A stretch of DNA of 64,000 bases from Simiduia sp. 21SJ11W-1 (GTDB lineage: Bacteria; Pseudomonadota; Gammaproteobacteria; Pseudomonadales; Cellvibrionaceae): positions 1,116,001-1,180,000 of the forward strand of contig NZ_CP090959.1 of NCBI RefSeq assembly GCF_024138675.1, written 5' to 3'. This document shows, one piece after another, positions 63,244 through 64,000 of this stretch (position 1 is the first letter of the stretch; each line of letters starts with the position of its first letter). The notes under the pieces were generated by a model. It made no database searches and had not been told where the DNA came from. It saw nothing but the letters and a program-made list of their open reading frames with translations. Position numbers and translations under genes: made by a program.

Positions 63244-64000
63244 GTGGAATCCGAACTGCTCAATACGCTTACCTTATCGCGCATACAGTTTGCGCTGAAT
63301 ATCAGCTTTCATATTCTTTTTCCCGCCATCACCATTGCCCTTGCCTGGTTGTTGTTTTATTTCAAATTACGCTACCAGCTGAGTGGCCACCCGGTGTGGA
63401 TGCGCATTTACCGGTTTTGGGTAAAGTTGTTTGCACTGACCTTCGCCTTGGGCGTAGTCACGGGCATTACCATGAGCTTCCAGTTTGGTACCAACTGGCC
63501 TGGCTTTATGGAAACCGTGGGCAATATTGCCGGGCCGCTGTTGGGCTATGAAGTGCTCACGGCTTTTTTTCTGGAAGCCACCTTTCTTGGCATTATGCTC
63601 TTCGGTATTCATCGAGTGCCGACATGGCTGCATACTTTGGCCACTTTATTGGTAGCCGTGGGTACAAGCCTGTCAGCGTTTTGGATAATTGCGCTCAACT
63701 CCTGGATGCAAACGCCTGCAGGCTATGCAATGGAACAGGGAGTGGCTGTGCCCCTTGATTGGTGGGAAATTATTTTTAACCCCTCAATGCCCTATCGGCT
63801 CACGCATGTGTTGCTGGCATCAGGCTTAACCGCATGTTTCTTTGTGGCGGGAGTTTCAGCCTATCGGCTGCGCCACGGTGATGTTAAACAGGCGCCCCGC
63901 AAAGCCCTGCGCGTGGCATTGGTTGCCGCGGCGTTGCTTGCGCCGTTGCAAATGTTTGTAGGTGATTTACATGGCTTGAATACCCTCGCACATCAGCCGC
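63244..64000 (+). CDS. cydA: Cytochrome bd ubiquinol oxidase subunit I (5' part)
   Basis: The frame opens with GTG at 63244 (GGAGG upstream) and runs off the right edge after 252 codons. S-R-I-Q-F-A-L-N-I-S-F-H-I-L-F carries the His ligand of the distal haem, and G-Y-E-V-L-T-A-F-F-L-E-A-T-F-L is typical of CydA/CioA helix II. The oxidase transfers electrons from ubiquinol to oxygen in the inner membrane. Subtype (bd or cyanide-insensitive CioA) cannot be settled from this part, as the Q-loop lies outside the window. Confidence 0.95.
   Translation, partial: MESELLNTLTLSRIQFALNISFHILFPAITIALAWLLFYFKLRYQLSGHPVWMRIYRFWVKLFALTFALGVVTGITMSFQFGTNWPGFMETVGNIAGPLLGYEVLTAFFLEATFLGIMLFGIHRVPTWLHTLATLLVAVGTSLSAFWIIALNSWMQTPAGYAMEQGVAVPLDWWEIIFNPSMPYRLTHVLLASGLTACFFVAGVSAYRLRHGDVKQAPRKALRVALVAAALLAPLQMFVGDLHGLNTLAHQP

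Overview
The window reads as chromosome of a marine-type gammaproteobacterium, most likely near the Cellvibrionales/Alteromonadales (for example Simiduia, Teredinibacter or Saccharophagus relatives). This rests on gene content and order: fxsA-groES-groEL behind a sigma32-type promoter, dnaX-ybaB-recR-rnd-ycgL-ycgN, Moco genes, an AlkB hydroxylase and many exported proteins. I could not run a similarity search, so the taxonomy is inference. Gene density is high. No tRNA, rRNA, CRISPR array, prophage or intact insertion sequence was seen.

Layout. 1-9.7 kb: the 5' part of a degenerate Y1-transposase-like gene, yajQ, an ABC exporter pair, an AmpG-like MFS carrier, an alkyltransferase-like DNA-binding protein, a DUF481 outer-membrane protein, a short-chain dehydrogenase, fxsA and groESL. 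9.7-23 kb: a proline-rich membrane protein, an exported aspartoacylase-type protein translationally coupled to alkaline phosphatase, a GGDEF cyclase, pirin, azoR with a divergent LysR regulator, a porin-like protein, alkB, a truncated haemoglobin and a pectin-acetylesterase-like secreted hydrolase. 23-33 kb: the Moco cluster mobB-moaB-moeA with a DUF1244 gene, then the dnaX-ybaB-recR-rnd-ycgL-ycgN line.

33-40 kb looks like an envelope-stress cassette: OmpA and DUF4398 lipoproteins, a 48-residue DUF5670-type membrane peptide, two CRP-family paralogues, a GGDEF cyclase and a triple-BON periplasmic protein. 40-47 kb holds a NodB deacetylase, an SbtA-like carrier, mobA, pdxH, a protein that appears to fuse ECF-sigma-like and anti-sigma-like parts through one membrane segment, a quinone oxidoreductase, yqhA and a CoA-transferase.

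47-57 kb is the most unusual region. A tightly packed minus-strand operon encodes an outer-membrane barrel, a protein with three tandem Ig-like repeats, an ECF sigma factor, a membrane anti-sigma factor whose periplasmic end resembles a subtilisin propeptide, and a subtilisin-type protease. Four small exported proteins flank it. Three of these four have the same bipartite upstream element, TGAACC-N16-CGAC, which looks like the promoter of an ECF sigma factor. Together this suggests a cell-surface signalling system controlling a set of secreted proteins, possibly through protease/propeptide recognition.

57-64 kb: an HDOD protein, a lipoprotein M3 dipeptidyl carboxypeptidase, an M19 dipeptidase, a small membrane protein, a GbsR/MarR-type regulator with a perfect 15-bp palindrome over its translation start region, and the 5' part of cydA.
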